NCBI GenBank assembly: GCA_001768235.1
Contig: MENK01000035.1
Coordinates: 64,183 to 128,182 of the forward strand
DNA from: Bacteroidetes bacterium GWB2_32_14
GTDB taxonomy: Bacteria; Bacteroidota; Bacteroidia; Bacteroidales; UBA12077
Reading direction: 5' to 3'
Length of the DNA: 64,000 bases
The notes under the pieces were generated by a model. It ran no database searches. It saw only the letters and a list, made by a program, of their open reading frames with translations, and was not told where the DNA came from. This document shows, in pieces, positions 36,809 through 46,148 of this stretch (positions are counted from its first letter, which is position 1; every line of letters begins with the position of its first letter). The position numbers were made by a program, and so were the translations under genes.

Positions 36809-37936
36809 ATGGCCGGATTATATATTCATATTCCATTTTGTAAAAAAAAATGCGCGTATTGTGACTTTTTTTCTGTTGCTAACTTAAATTATACCGATGA
36901 ATTTTTAAAAGCAATAGTTAGTGAACTGGTTTTACAAAAATCATATTTGGAAAATGAAAGTATAAATACCATTTATTTTGGAGGGGGAACACCATCGGTT
37001 TTAAAACCAAATGAACTGCATTCAATTTTAAATACCATTTATTCTGTGTTTAAAATTGATCTAAAAACAGAAATTACTCTTGAAGCCAACCCGGATGATT
37101 TAAGCAAAAGTTATTTAAACGAGTTACAAAATATTGGAATTAACAGGCTGAGTATCGGAGTCCAGTCATTTAACGATTCTGATTTGCAATTGATGAAACG
37201 AAGGCATACATCTGAACAAGCCAGACAGGTTATTCATAATGCCCGGGAAGCCGGATTTAAAAATATTAGTGTTGATTTAATCTATGGCTTACCAAACATG
37301 CTGCTTTCTGACTGGGAGAAAAATATTGATATTTTATTAAACATGGATATTCAACATATTTCAGCATATCATCTGACAATAGAACCCAATACCGTTTTTA
37401 AAAAGTTATACGACAACAATAAGATACCATTACCAACCGATGATGAAAGCATAGAACAGTTTAAATTGCTAATTGAAAAAACAAAACAATATCAATTTAT
37501 TCATTATGAAATATCGAATTTTGCAAAAGATGGATATTTATCACTGCACAATTCAAACTATTGGAAAAAAGTAAAATATCTCGGGGCAGGTCCATCAGCG
37601 CATTCTTATAATTTAACCTCCCGACAATGGAATATTTCGAGCCTTAAAAAATATTTATCCGAAATAAGTAAAGGAAATATACCATTCGAAATAGAAAAAC
37701 TTTCAACTACAGACAAATACAATGATTATATTGTTACTTCATTACGAACTATGTGGGGTATAAATCTGAAAACTATTGAAAAAGAGTTTGGAAAACTGTA
37801 TTTTGATTTTATACTAAGAGAAAAGAATTTATTCGTAAAAAATAATCTCCTGGTAAAAAATAATGATACCCTGATTTTAAGTGAGGAAGGAAAATTCTTG
37901 TCTGATCAAATTATTCGTGCTTTACTTTATATTTAA
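36809..37936 (+). CDS. hemW: Radical SAM haem chaperone HemW
   Basis: HemN-like radical SAM protein of 375 residues. The cluster motif is IPFCKKKCAYCDFF (residues about 8-21, CxxxCxxC), followed by GGGTPSVL and the GVQSFND segment. The LHNSNYWK motif (about 248-255) and the absence of the N-terminal cysteine motif of true coproporphyrinogen dehydrogenase HemN favour HemW, which binds haem and inserts it into respiratory enzymes. It starts downstream of the parS-like site and is 27 bp upstream of the sensor kinase gene. Confidence 0.93.
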   Translation: MAGLYIHIPFCKKKCAYCDFFSVANLNYTDEFLKAIVSELVLQKSYLENESINTIYFGGGTPSVLKPNELHSILNTIYSVFKIDLKTEITLEANPDDLSKSYLNELQNIGINRLSIGVQSFNDSDLQLMKRRHTSEQARQVIHNAREAGFKNISVDLIYGLPNMLLSDWEKNIDILLNMDIQHISAYHLTIEPNTVFKKLYDNNKIPLPTDDESIEQFKLLIEKTKQYQFIHYEISNFAKDGYLSLHNSNYWKKVKYLGAGPSAHSYNLTSRQWNISSLKKYLSEISKGNIPFEIEKLSTTDKYNDYIVTSLRTMWGINLKTIEKEFGKLYFDFILREKNLFVKNNLLVKNNDTLILSEEGKFLSDQIIRALLYI

Positions 37937-37963
37937 TTTTTTGAATTCATAATAATAAAGTTC

Positions 37964-40900
37964 ATGAAAACAAAAAACGAAAAACTTCAATCAATGAATG
38001 GCAAATTGCATTCTGAAAACAAACAAAGCCCGGATTTGGTTTCAACGTTACACGAAAGCGAAGAAATGTTCAGGTTGCTTTTTATAAACTCAAAAGACCC
38101 GATTATACTCATTGATAAATACGCGCTTTTAGACTGTAATGAAGCCACATTACAATTATTAAAATGTAAGGATTTAAAGAAGATACTAAATACCAATATT
38201 TTTAACCTTTCGCCAGAATATCAACCCGACGGAAAAAAATCAAATAAAAAAGCAAAAGAAATGATAAACTTTGCTTTTAAAAATGGTTATAACCGGTTCG
38301 AATGGTTAAATAAAGACTTTGATAATAATGAATTTTATATTGATGTGGCTCTGACATCAATACCATACAAAGGAAAAACAATATTATTTTCCGTTTGGCA
38401 TGATATTTCAAAACAGAAAGAGGATGAGAATGCATTTTTACAAAGCGAGCAAAAGTATAAAGAGCTGTTTAATCAGGCTGCTGATGGAATTTTGGTAATA
38501 GTGGGAATGGGTGAAATAGTTAATGTTAATGATAGTCTTTTAAAATTATTGGGATATATTAAAGAAGAACTCATTGGAAGTAATATTGCTGTTTTATTTG
38601 AAAAAGAAGAGTTATCAAATCAGCCTCTCAGGTATGATTTAGTTAAAAAAGGGGATATGGTTATTCGTGAAAGGAACATAATACGTAAAGACGGAGTGAA
38701 AATCCCTGTCGAGATGAATACAAAAATTATTTCAGATGGAAGAATCCAGGCTCTTATACGCGATATTTCAAAGAGAAAAGAAACTGAAAATGAATTGAAA
38801 AAAAGCAGGGAGTTACTTGAAAAAGCGGAAACCATTGCCGGTTTAGGACGATTTATATATAATATTTCATCAGATATCTGGGAAAGTTCTTCTGTGCTGA
38901 ATATGATTTTGGGAATTAATGATTCATATAAAAAAGACTTTAGTTCCTGGATGAATATTATACACCCTGATTTTCAAAATGAAATGGAAAACTATTTTTT
39001 AAATAATATACTCAGGGATAAAGAACTTTTTGACAGGATATATAAAATTGTCAGGATTAATGATAAACAAGAAAGATGGGTTCATGGTTTAGGAGAAATT
39101 GAATATGATTCAAAAAACAACCCTGTCCGGGTTTTGGGGACAATACAAGATATAACACAAATAAAGGAAACGGAATTAGCTTTAAAAGAAAGTGGAGAAA
39201 AGTATAAAAGTATTTTTTATAACTCACCTTTAGGAATAATGCATTATGACAAATATGGAGTTATAACAGATTGTAATCAACATTTTATTGATATTATTGG
39301 CTCATCAAAAGAAAAACTTGTTGGGCTAAATATGATTAAGAATTTAAATAATAGTAAAATTATTAAATGTGTAAAACAATCATTAAAAACAGGTGCGAGT
39401 TATTATGAAGATTGGTATTTTTCGGTAACAGCTGAAAAAAAGACTTATGTAAGAATAATATTTAAAAGAATAAAGAATACTAAAAATGAAACTATTTCAG
39501 GTATATGTTTGGTCGAAGATATAACCGAAAAAAACAAGGCAAAACAAGCACTTACTGAAAGCGAAGAGAAATTTCGCCTATTGTTCGAAAGTGCAAATGA
39601 CTCCATATTTCTGATCAAAAATTACACGTTTATTGACTGTAATAATAAAACCCTTGAAATATTCGGATGCAAGCGAAAGGACATTATAGGAAAACAACCG
39701 TATTTTTTTAGTCCCGAATTTCAACCCAATGGAAAACCATCAAAAGAAGAAGCAATTAAACGAATTAATTCAGCCATAAAAGGTAAAACAAGCACTTATG
39801 AATGGGTTCATACCCGGCTCGACGGAACACCATTTTATACCGAAGTAAGTTTGAATACACTTAAAATTGGAAACGAAACAATTATCCAGGCAATTGTAAG
39901 GGATGTTACATTAAGGAAAAATGCAATGGAAAAATTGCGATTATCAGAAGATAAATTTTCGAAAATATTTGATTCAACACCCGATGGTATAATTTTAACA
40001 GATTTTCATACGGGAAAAATTCATGATTTAAATAAAGGATATACTCAGATTAGCGGATATACAAGAGAAGAATCTTTGGGTAAATCGACTACAGAACTCA
40101 ACTTTTGGGTAAATATTCAGGACCGGGATAATTACATGAACCGGGTTATTAATGGTAAAGTACGTAATTTTGAATTTAATGCAAGAAAAAAATCGGGAGA
40201 AATAATTACAGTATTAATATCTGCAGATATTATCAGGATTGAAAAAGATCCATACATTCTTGCAATATTTCGAAATATTACAGAAAGAAAAATTGCAGAA
40301 CAAAAACTTATCGCCAGCGAAGAGAAATTTCGAAATATTTTTAACAGTACAAGCAATTTAATTGTTATTTCAAATACAGACGGAATAATAATTAACGTGA
40401 ATGAAGCAATATTAGAAATATCCGGATTAAAATCAAATCAAATAACAGGTCAAAATATATTAACCTTGGTTTCCGAAGATTACCGCGAGGAGATTTCCAG
40501 AAGAATAAACAGGTTAATAAAAGGAGAAGAACTTTCAATGTTTGAAATTGAAGCGTATGATAAAAATAAAGAATTATTTCAACTGGAAGTTCATAGTAAA
40601 CTTATTGATTACGAAAATGAAAAAGCAATATTAATTGTTGCACGAAATATTAACGACAGAAAGGTTCTTGAACGGAAATTAATAAACACGGTAATTGAAA
40701 CTGAGGAAAAAGAACGACAGCGCCTGGCAAGCGATTTACACGATGAGGTAGGCCCGTTGCTTTCCAGTTTAAAGATGTATATCAATATACTATCTACAAA
40801 TAAAGAAGAAGAAAAAGGTAAATACATTATAGAACAGTTAAAAATACTTGTTGAAGAGTCAATTCATAATATCAGGGAAGTTTCAAGCGCCCTGAACCCA

Positions 40901-41323
40901 TATTTACTGAATAAATTCGGCTTAAAAACAGCCATAGAATCTTTTTTTGATAAGTCGAAGAGTATTATATCGGTTCAATTTACAACAAATATTGAAAACA
41001 AGCGCTTTATATCGAATGTTGAAGCGGTGTATTACAGGATTATTAAAGAAATGTTTAACAATACCATAAAGCATGCTAATGCAGATAAGGTAGAGATAAA
41101 TTTAATTTATCAAAACCAGAACTTATTTCTTGAATACTCTGATAACGGCGTTGGGTTTATTCTCGAAGAACATTTTTCAAATAAAAAAAGGGGGATGGGA
41201 ATTCAAAACATTTTAAATCGAATAAAAACAATTGATGGTAAATATTCATTTCAAAACAAAAAAAAGAAAGGGTTTAATTTTGAATTGGTTACAAAATGCA
41301 CTATAATTGATACAAACATCTAA
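37964..41323 (+). CDS. Multi-PAS sensor histidine kinase (NarX/UhpB type)
   Basis: 1119 residues with no transmembrane segment visible, so likely cytosolic. About seven PAS/PAC modules fill residues 30-900. Their recurrent starts read SEEKFRLLFESANDSIFLI or SEEKFRNIFNSTSN, and the PAC ends read like VRDVTLRKNAMEKL. A HisKA_3 dimerisation helix then gives the phosphoacceptor H926 in LASDLHDEVGPLLSSLKMY. The HATPase domain (about 1000-1119) shows NNTIKHA, DNGVGF and GMGIQNILNR. Tandem PAS1 and PAS5 share strong similarity (LLFxSxxDxIxLI, SPEFQPNGKxS), indicating internal duplication. The response regulator follows by 13 bp. Confidence 0.92.
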   Translation: MKTKNEKLQSMNGKLHSENKQSPDLVSTLHESEEMFRLLFINSKDPIILIDKYALLDCNEATLQLLKCKDLKKILNTNIFNLSPEYQPDGKKSNKKAKEMINFAFKNGYNRFEWLNKDFDNNEFYIDVALTSIPYKGKTILFSVWHDISKQKEDENAFLQSEQKYKELFNQAADGILVIVGMGEIVNVNDSLLKLLGYIKEELIGSNIAVLFEKEELSNQPLRYDLVKKGDMVIRERNIIRKDGVKIPVEMNTKIISDGRIQALIRDISKRKETENELKKSRELLEKAETIAGLGRFIYNISSDIWESSSVLNMILGINDSYKKDFSSWMNIIHPDFQNEMENYFLNNILRDKELFDRIYKIVRINDKQERWVHGLGEIEYDSKNNPVRVLGTIQDITQIKETELALKESGEKYKSIFYNSPLGIMHYDKYGVITDCNQHFIDIIGSSKEKLVGLNMIKNLNNSKIIKCVKQSLKTGASYYEDWYFSVTAEKKTYVRIIFKRIKNTKNETISGICLVEDITEKNKAKQALTESEEKFRLLFESANDSIFLIKNYTFIDCNNKTLEIFGCKRKDIIGKQPYFFSPEFQPNGKPSKEEAIKRINSAIKGKTSTYEWVHTRLDGTPFYTEVSLNTLKIGNETIIQAIVRDVTLRKNAMEKLRLSEDKFSKIFDSTPDGIILTDFHTGKIHDLNKGYTQISGYTREESLGKSTTELNFWVNIQDRDNYMNRVINGKVRNFEFNARKKSGEIITVLISADIIRIEKDPYILAIFRNITERKIAEQKLIASEEKFRNIFNSTSNLIVISNTDGIIINVNEAILEISGLKSNQITGQNILTLVSEDYREEISRRINRLIKGEELSMFEIEAYDKNKELFQLEVHSKLIDYENEKAILIVARNINDRKVLERKLINTVIETEEKERQRLASDLHDEVGPLLSSLKMYINILSTNKEEEKGKYIIEQLKILVEESIHNIREVSSALNPYLLNKFGLKTAIESFFDKSKSIISVQFTTNIENKRFISNVEAVYYRIIKEMFNNTIKHANADKVEINLIYQNQNLFLEYSDNGVGFILEEHFSNKKRGMGIQNILNRIKTIDGKYSFQNKKKKGFNFELVTKCTIIDTNI

Positions 41324-41336
41324 AAAGTAAAAAAAC

Positions 41337-41705
41337 ATGAAAATGAATGTACTTTTAGTTGATGATAACAAACACTTCATTGAAGCTTTGAAATTTATGA
41401 TACTTGAGCATTTTTCCGATCGAATATCAGAATTATTTGTTGCATATAACGGGGTAGAATGCCTTGATATTCTTAAAAAACAATCTGTAGATATTGTTTT
41501 TATGGATAAAGAAATGCCTGTTTTAAATGGTACTGAAACAACAAAAAAAGTGATAGATATGTATCGAGATATTAAGATTATCGCGGTATCATTTCATTCC
41601 GAACTACAGGATATTACACAAATGCTTGAAGCCGGGGCCCGCAATTATATTGTTAAAGAAGAAATTACCCCGGAAACAATCGAGAAATGTTTGAATAAAT
41701 TTTAA
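41337..41705 (+). CDS. Response regulator, REC domain only
   Basis: 122 residues with only a receiver domain. The acidic pocket is VDD (D9, D10), phosphoacceptor D57 in VFMDKEMP, switch Ser in IIAVSFHS and Lys in YIVKEEITP. The pattern is of the NarL/FixJ subfamily, but the LuxR-type HTH that normally follows is missing: the protein ends at the linker. It is cotranscribed with the PAS kinase, which has the matching HisKA_3 domain. Output must be by protein contact or via a separate partner. An early stop of a longer ancestor is possible. Confidence 0.9.
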   Translation: MKMNVLLVDDNKHFIEALKFMILEHFSDRISELFVAYNGVECLDILKKQSVDIVFMDKEMPVLNGTETTKKVIDMYRDIKIIAVSFHSELQDITQMLEAGARNYIVKEEITPETIEKCLNKF

Positions 41706-41740
41706 TGAAAACCAGTTAATTTGGGAATAAGCCAGGTTAT

Positions 41741-42040
41741 TTAAGATTTTGGGGGCATTATATCCTTTGTTTTATTATTATAATCAGCAAATCCTTTTGT
41801 TAGCTTACTGATTTCTTTTTCCTTTTCAGAAATAGTTTTTTTAAGTTTTCGATATGATGGATAGGAGAATAAAATCCCGATACATACACCTATAATCAAA
41901 ACGATTAATAAAACGAGAGAGAGATGTCCTTTTACAGGGTTTCCAAGAATAAAATTTATGGATATGATTTCATTATTTTTAACTGCAAATAAAACCAAAA
42001 CAAGAGCCACGGCTAAGCCAATAATTAAGGAGCGTTTCAT
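41741..42040 (-). CDS. LapA-domain inner membrane protein
   Basis: 99 residues: N-terminal TM helix (about 5-24), the short NEIISINFILG loop, a second TM helix (about 41-62, LVLLIVLIIGVCIGILF), then a charged coiled-coil tail (KKTISEKEKEISKLTKG). This is the LapA/YciS layout (DUF1049), where E. coli LapA works with LapB in lipopolysaccharide regulation. Whether it does so here is unknown. It lies 45 bp downstream of the REC gene on the same strand. Confidence 0.8.
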   Translation of the reverse strand: MKRSLIIGLAVALVLVLFAVKNNEIISINFILGNPVKGHLSLVLLIVLIIGVCIGILFSYPSYRKLKKTISEKEKEISKLTKGFADYNNKTKDIMPPKS

Positions 42041-42085
42041 TTATATATAATATTTAATTAAAACAGAAATTTGAACAAATAAAAT

Positions 42086-42469
42086 TCAAGACGATGAATC
42101 CAAATTTAAGTAAAAAGAAATTTTTTGTAACAACAAATCTTTATTAATAGGTTTTGACACATAATCATCACAACCATAATCGAGACATTTTTTACGGTCA
42201 TCCTGCATGGCATAAGCTGTTTGAGCAATAACAGGAAGCTTTGGATTAATTTCTTTTATTTTTTGAGTAGTTTCATATCCATCCATTTCGGGCAATAAAA
42301 TATCCATCAATACCAACCGGATGGAGGTATCATTCAAAATCATCTCAATAGCTTTTTCGCCTGATGTGGCAGAAACCACGTCGGCACCATTAATTTCAAG
42401 AAGCCGTTTTAGAAATTCCAGGTTATCTTCATCATCTTCAACAACTAACAACCTTGAGTTTGATAGCAT
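42086..42469 (-). CDS. Response regulator, REC domain only (CheY-like)
   Basis: 127-residue receiver domain without output domain. Acidic pocket EDDED (residues 11-15), phosphoacceptor D56 in VLMDILLPEMDGYE, Thr in VIAQTAY, and Lys in YVSKPINKD. The IAQTAYAMQDDRKKCLDYGCDDYVSKP-type tail is typical of receivers that form the C-terminal part of hybrid kinases. It has no adjacent kinase and probably takes phosphate from another protein. Convergent orientation to the multi-PAS system, so a separate transcript. Confidence 0.9.
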   Translation of the reverse strand: MLSNSRLLVVEDDEDNLEFLKRLLEINGADVVSATSGEKAIEMILNDTSIRLVLMDILLPEMDGYETTQKIKEINPKLPVIAQTAYAMQDDRKKCLDYGCDDYVSKPINKDLLLQKISFYLNLDSSS

Positions 42470-42630
42470 ATTTATTGTTTTAGTATTTTAAATTCGGGTT
42501 CAATGTTAAAAAGCCGATTTTATTTTCCGGAATTATTTATAACAAAAACAGCCATTCTTTAAAGAGAGATACAGATGAATTCTATGTTTTAATGAAAGAT
42601 AAAGTTAAGATATAATACATTTAAAGTCAA

Positions 42631-42657
42631 AAAAAACCGGTTTTAAACCGGTTTTTT
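42631..42657 (-). terminator. Intrinsic terminator after RND efflux operon
   Basis: AAAAAACCGG (42631-42640) pairs with CCGGTTTTTT (42648-42657) as a 10-bp stem, with T-rich flanks on both strands. It lies 10 bp after the pump stop and ends the efflux operon. Confidence 0.75.
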
Positions 42658-42666
42658 ATCAGCTTT

Positions 42667-45600
42667 TTATTCAGCTATCGTATTGTTTTTGTGTAGTCCC
42701 AATATACTCATAATTTTCTTTTTTGTTATTATTGTAATCCGGTAAATAACCGGAACGATAATAAGAGTAAGAAATGTAGAGAACGTAAGGCCAAAAATTA
42801 CCGTCCACGACATGTTACCCCAGTATGAGGCCATGTCGCCGCCAAAATAGATATTTGGATCATAATTCCGGAATAATCCTGCGAAATCAATATTTAATCC
42901 TACAGCCATGGGTAAAAGACCTAGTATTGTGGTTATTGCAGTTAATAGCACTGGTCTCAACCTGGTTTTTCCTGCCTGAACAACACAATCTGTTGCATCA
43001 TCCACGGGTAAATAGGTGCTGTCATCAATGCCAAGCTCCTTACTTTTACGCGCTTTAAGTAATTCAATATAATCGATTAAAACAATTGCGTTGTTTACAA
43101 CAATCCCGGCCAATGAAATTATCCCTATACCTGTCATGATGATAACAAAATCCATGTTGAAAGTCCACAAGCCGCCAAAAACACCTATTGTACTGAAAAT
43201 GATACTTGAAAATATAATAAGCGACAGAATAATTGAGTTGAACTGAGTAACCAGAATCAGCATAATTAAAGCCAGGGCGATTAACATGGCATTTGCTAAA
43301 AATGCAGATGATTCGTTTTGTTCTTGTTGTTCACCCGTGAACTCGATACGATAACCCGCAGGTATTTCAAAATTACCTAAAAGAGCTTCGAGCTGTGTAT
43401 TTATGGTATTTGCATTGTATCCTTCGATAACGTTTGAATATAATGTTATTACACGATCCAAATCTTTACGGCGGACAGAGCTAAAAGATGTGGTATATGT
43501 AAAATCAGCAACCGCAGAAAGAGGAATATAAGCCGGTGGCCCATCACCAAAAACAGGTATTTTCATATTCATCATTACTGGCAAATTATACCTGTACTCG
43601 TCTTTTAAACGAACCTGGATGGGATACTCATCTTCGCCAACTTTAAAGTCGGAAACTTCTTCTCCAAATAAGGATTGGCGAATAGTGTAAGCTATCATTT
43701 GAGTTGATAAACCATAACGCTGTGCTTTATCACGGTCGATAAAAATCTGCAATTCAGGGTTTTGAGTACTTATATCCATTTTCAATCCTTCAATTCCTTC
43801 AATTCCGGCTAATTCGATAAAATTCTTTAATGTGTCAGCTAAATACACGAGTTTATCAAATTCCTGCCCAATAATTTCAATATTTACCGGCTTACCTGTA
43901 GGAGGCCCTCCTTCATCTTTAGAAATTTCAATTTCAACACCCGGGTATTGGCCCATGATGTGTTTACTTAAATTGGCCATTATTTTGGAGGTGCTGTTTT
44001 CATCTCCCCGAAGTTCATAATCGATAAATGTAATGGTTATAATACCCTGATTTGGTTTAGAACCTGCAGAAAAATCCATGGGGTCACCCTTGCCTACAGT
44101 ACTTAATACAGATTCAAGAACAGGTAATCCCTCATTGTTTTTATAAGGTTCTAAAAATGAAATAATATCATCTTCAAGCGTATTCACAAATTCATTTGTT
44201 CCGGTAATGTCGGTTCCAATAGGTAATGCAATAACAATGTTTACGTAGTTTGGATCTGCGTCGGGGAACAGGGTAATGTCGGGCATTCGTGAGAAAAAGA
44301 GCATTATGGTTATAATAAGTAAAGCGAATGTACCAGCCAGAAACTTAAACGGGTTACGCCCACGTAAAGCAAATCGTAATGTTCTGCTATAAAGGCGTTC
44401 GAGTTTACCGAGGAATACATCCTGAAACCAGGCCTCAACTTTTCTGAGGAATAATACATGCATTAAACCGATAATTCCAAACAAAATCAGAATATTTGGA
44501 AATACTCTTTTCCCGGTTAACAATAAAAGTCCACCTGCTACAATCATTCCAAGGGCAACATAAAAAGCTCTTTTTCTTCTGCGGTTTGTTTTTCCGTCAC
44601 CATTGGGTGTTTTTTCTTTCATAAACGTTGCAGCAACAACGGGAATAATTACCAATGCAACAAACAGGGAGGATGTTAAAACTATTATAAGAGTGATGGG
44701 CAGGTATTTCATAAACTCACCCATAATTCCTTCCCATAAAGCAAGAGGGAAGAATGCTGCAAGTGTTGTAGCCGTTGATGCAATAATGGGTACTGCGATT
44801 TCACCCACGGCTTGTTTTGCTGCCTCCCAGGGTGTAAAGCCGTTGTCTAAAAACCGATGGATATTTTCGACAACTACAATGGCATTGTCAACCAACATTC
44901 CCAGGGCAAGAATTAACGAAAACAGAACAATCATGTTGATTCGGAAATCGATAGCACCAATTACCACGAACGAAATGAACATGGACATTGGAATAGCCAG
45001 TCCAACGAAAAGAGCATCACGGGTACCAAGGAAGAAGAATAATACAGCAATCACAAAGATCATACCCATAATCATACTGTTTTCAAGATTGCTCAACTGC
45101 ATTTTAACAGATTCGCTCTGATCGTTTGTAATGGAAATGTCAACAGCCTTAGGTAAAACGTTATTTTTCTTGGCTTCATCAAGCTTTGCGTAAATTTTAT
45201 CTGTAGTTGCCAATAAGTTTTCGCCGCCTTTTTTCACAATCTGAATGGAAACCACCGATTTTTTGTTTAAGCGTGCAAAGCTTGTTGGTTCTGCATACCC
45301 ATCAATAACTTCAGCAACATCTTTTAAATAAACAATATTACCGTCTTTATTTTTTATGATGATATTTTCGAGTTCCTGTATGTTTTTAAATTCGCCAATG
45401 GTTCTTATGCTTCTGCGGGTTTGCCCAAGCAAAATCTCACCCCCGGCCATTGAAATATTTTCTGCACGGATAGCACTGGTTATTTCGAAGAATGATATTT
45501 CAAGAGCTTCGAGCTTGAGCAAATCAACATTTATTTTTATCTCGCGGTCGTTTACCCCTTCAATTAATGCTTTTGAAACCTCGGGAATACTTTCAAACTC

Positions 45601-46131
45601 GTCCTGCAATTTTTCGGCATAGTATTTTAATTCTTCCACGCTATAATCGCCCGAAAGGTTGATGTTTAATATTGCGAATTCCGAAAAGTCAAGGTCGAAA
45701 ACACTCGGTCCGGGAAAATCGTTACCTACAGGAGGCAAATCTCTTTTTGCATTATCAACCACATCTTTTACACGCCGCAATGCATCTTCCAAATCGACAT
45801 CTGTATTGAACTCAACAAAAATCATGGATGCATCCTGTGCTGAAATGGATGTTATTTCTTTTAATCCACGCACGTTTTCAATTTCCTTTTCGAGAGGCCT
45901 TGTAACCAGGTTTTCGATATCTTCCGGGGAGTTTCCGGGATAAACCGTTTGAACCATAATTTGTGGCCACACGATCTCGGGAAAAAGCTCCTTGGGAAGA
46001 TGACGATATGAATAAACCCCAAAAAACAAGAGTATAGCGGTAAGCAGGTAAACCGTATTTTTATTTTTTAAAGCCCAGGTTGTTAGTTTAAACTCCCTGA
46101 CGATTTGTTCTGATAATTTTTTCTCTTTCAT
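42667..46131 (-). CDS. RND efflux transporter permease (HAE/AcrB-like)
   Basis: Inner-membrane proton-driven efflux pump, 1154 residues. The AcrB-like duplicated layout is clear: N-terminal TM1, porter domain I with PEIVWPQIMVQTVYPGNSPE, TM2-6 with the proton-relay motif GMLVDNAIVVVENI, porter domain II, TM8-12. It is about 100 residues longer than AcrB. The extra sequence lies between the halves (about 510-600), begins with a basic RRRKR patch and adds two to three hydrophobic helices. In TM4 the usual DD pair reads DN. It is the last gene of the operon; the adaptor gene is 17 bp upstream. Substrate unknown. Confidence 0.95.
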   Translation of the reverse strand: MKEKKLSEQIVREFKLTTWALKNKNTVYLLTAILLFFGVYSYRHLPKELFPEIVWPQIMVQTVYPGNSPEDIENLVTRPLEKEIENVRGLKEITSISAQDASMIFVEFNTDVDLEDALRRVKDVVDNAKRDLPPVGNDFPGPSVFDLDFSEFAILNINLSGDYSVEELKYYAEKLQDEFESIPEVSKALIEGVNDREIKINVDLLKLEALEISFFEITSAIRAENISMAGGEILLGQTRRSIRTIGEFKNIQELENIIIKNKDGNIVYLKDVAEVIDGYAEPTSFARLNKKSVVSIQIVKKGGENLLATTDKIYAKLDEAKKNNVLPKAVDISITNDQSESVKMQLSNLENSMIMGMIFVIAVLFFFLGTRDALFVGLAIPMSMFISFVVIGAIDFRINMIVLFSLILALGMLVDNAIVVVENIHRFLDNGFTPWEAAKQAVGEIAVPIIASTATTLAAFFPLALWEGIMGEFMKYLPITLIIVLTSSLFVALVIIPVVAATFMKEKTPNGDGKTNRRRKRAFYVALGMIVAGGLLLLTGKRVFPNILILFGIIGLMHVLFLRKVEAWFQDVFLGKLERLYSRTLRFALRGRNPFKFLAGTFALLIITIMLFFSRMPDITLFPDADPNYVNIVIALPIGTDITGTNEFVNTLEDDIISFLEPYKNNEGLPVLESVLSTVGKGDPMDFSAGSKPNQGIITITFIDYELRGDENSTSKIMANLSKHIMGQYPGVEIEISKDEGGPPTGKPVNIEIIGQEFDKLVYLADTLKNFIELAGIEGIEGLKMDISTQNPELQIFIDRDKAQRYGLSTQMIAYTIRQSLFGEEVSDFKVGEDEYPIQVRLKDEYRYNLPVMMNMKIPVFGDGPPAYIPLSAVADFTYTTSFSSVRRKDLDRVITLYSNVIEGYNANTINTQLEALLGNFEIPAGYRIEFTGEQQEQNESSAFLANAMLIALALIMLILVTQFNSIILSLIIFSSIIFSTIGVFGGLWTFNMDFVIIMTGIGIISLAGIVVNNAIVLIDYIELLKARKSKELGIDDSTYLPVDDATDCVVQAGKTRLRPVLLTAITTILGLLPMAVGLNIDFAGLFRNYDPNIYFGGDMASYWGNMSWTVIFGLTFSTFLTLIIVPVIYRITIITKKKIMSILGLHKNNTIAE

Positions 46132-46148
46132 GTGAACTAAATTTCAAA

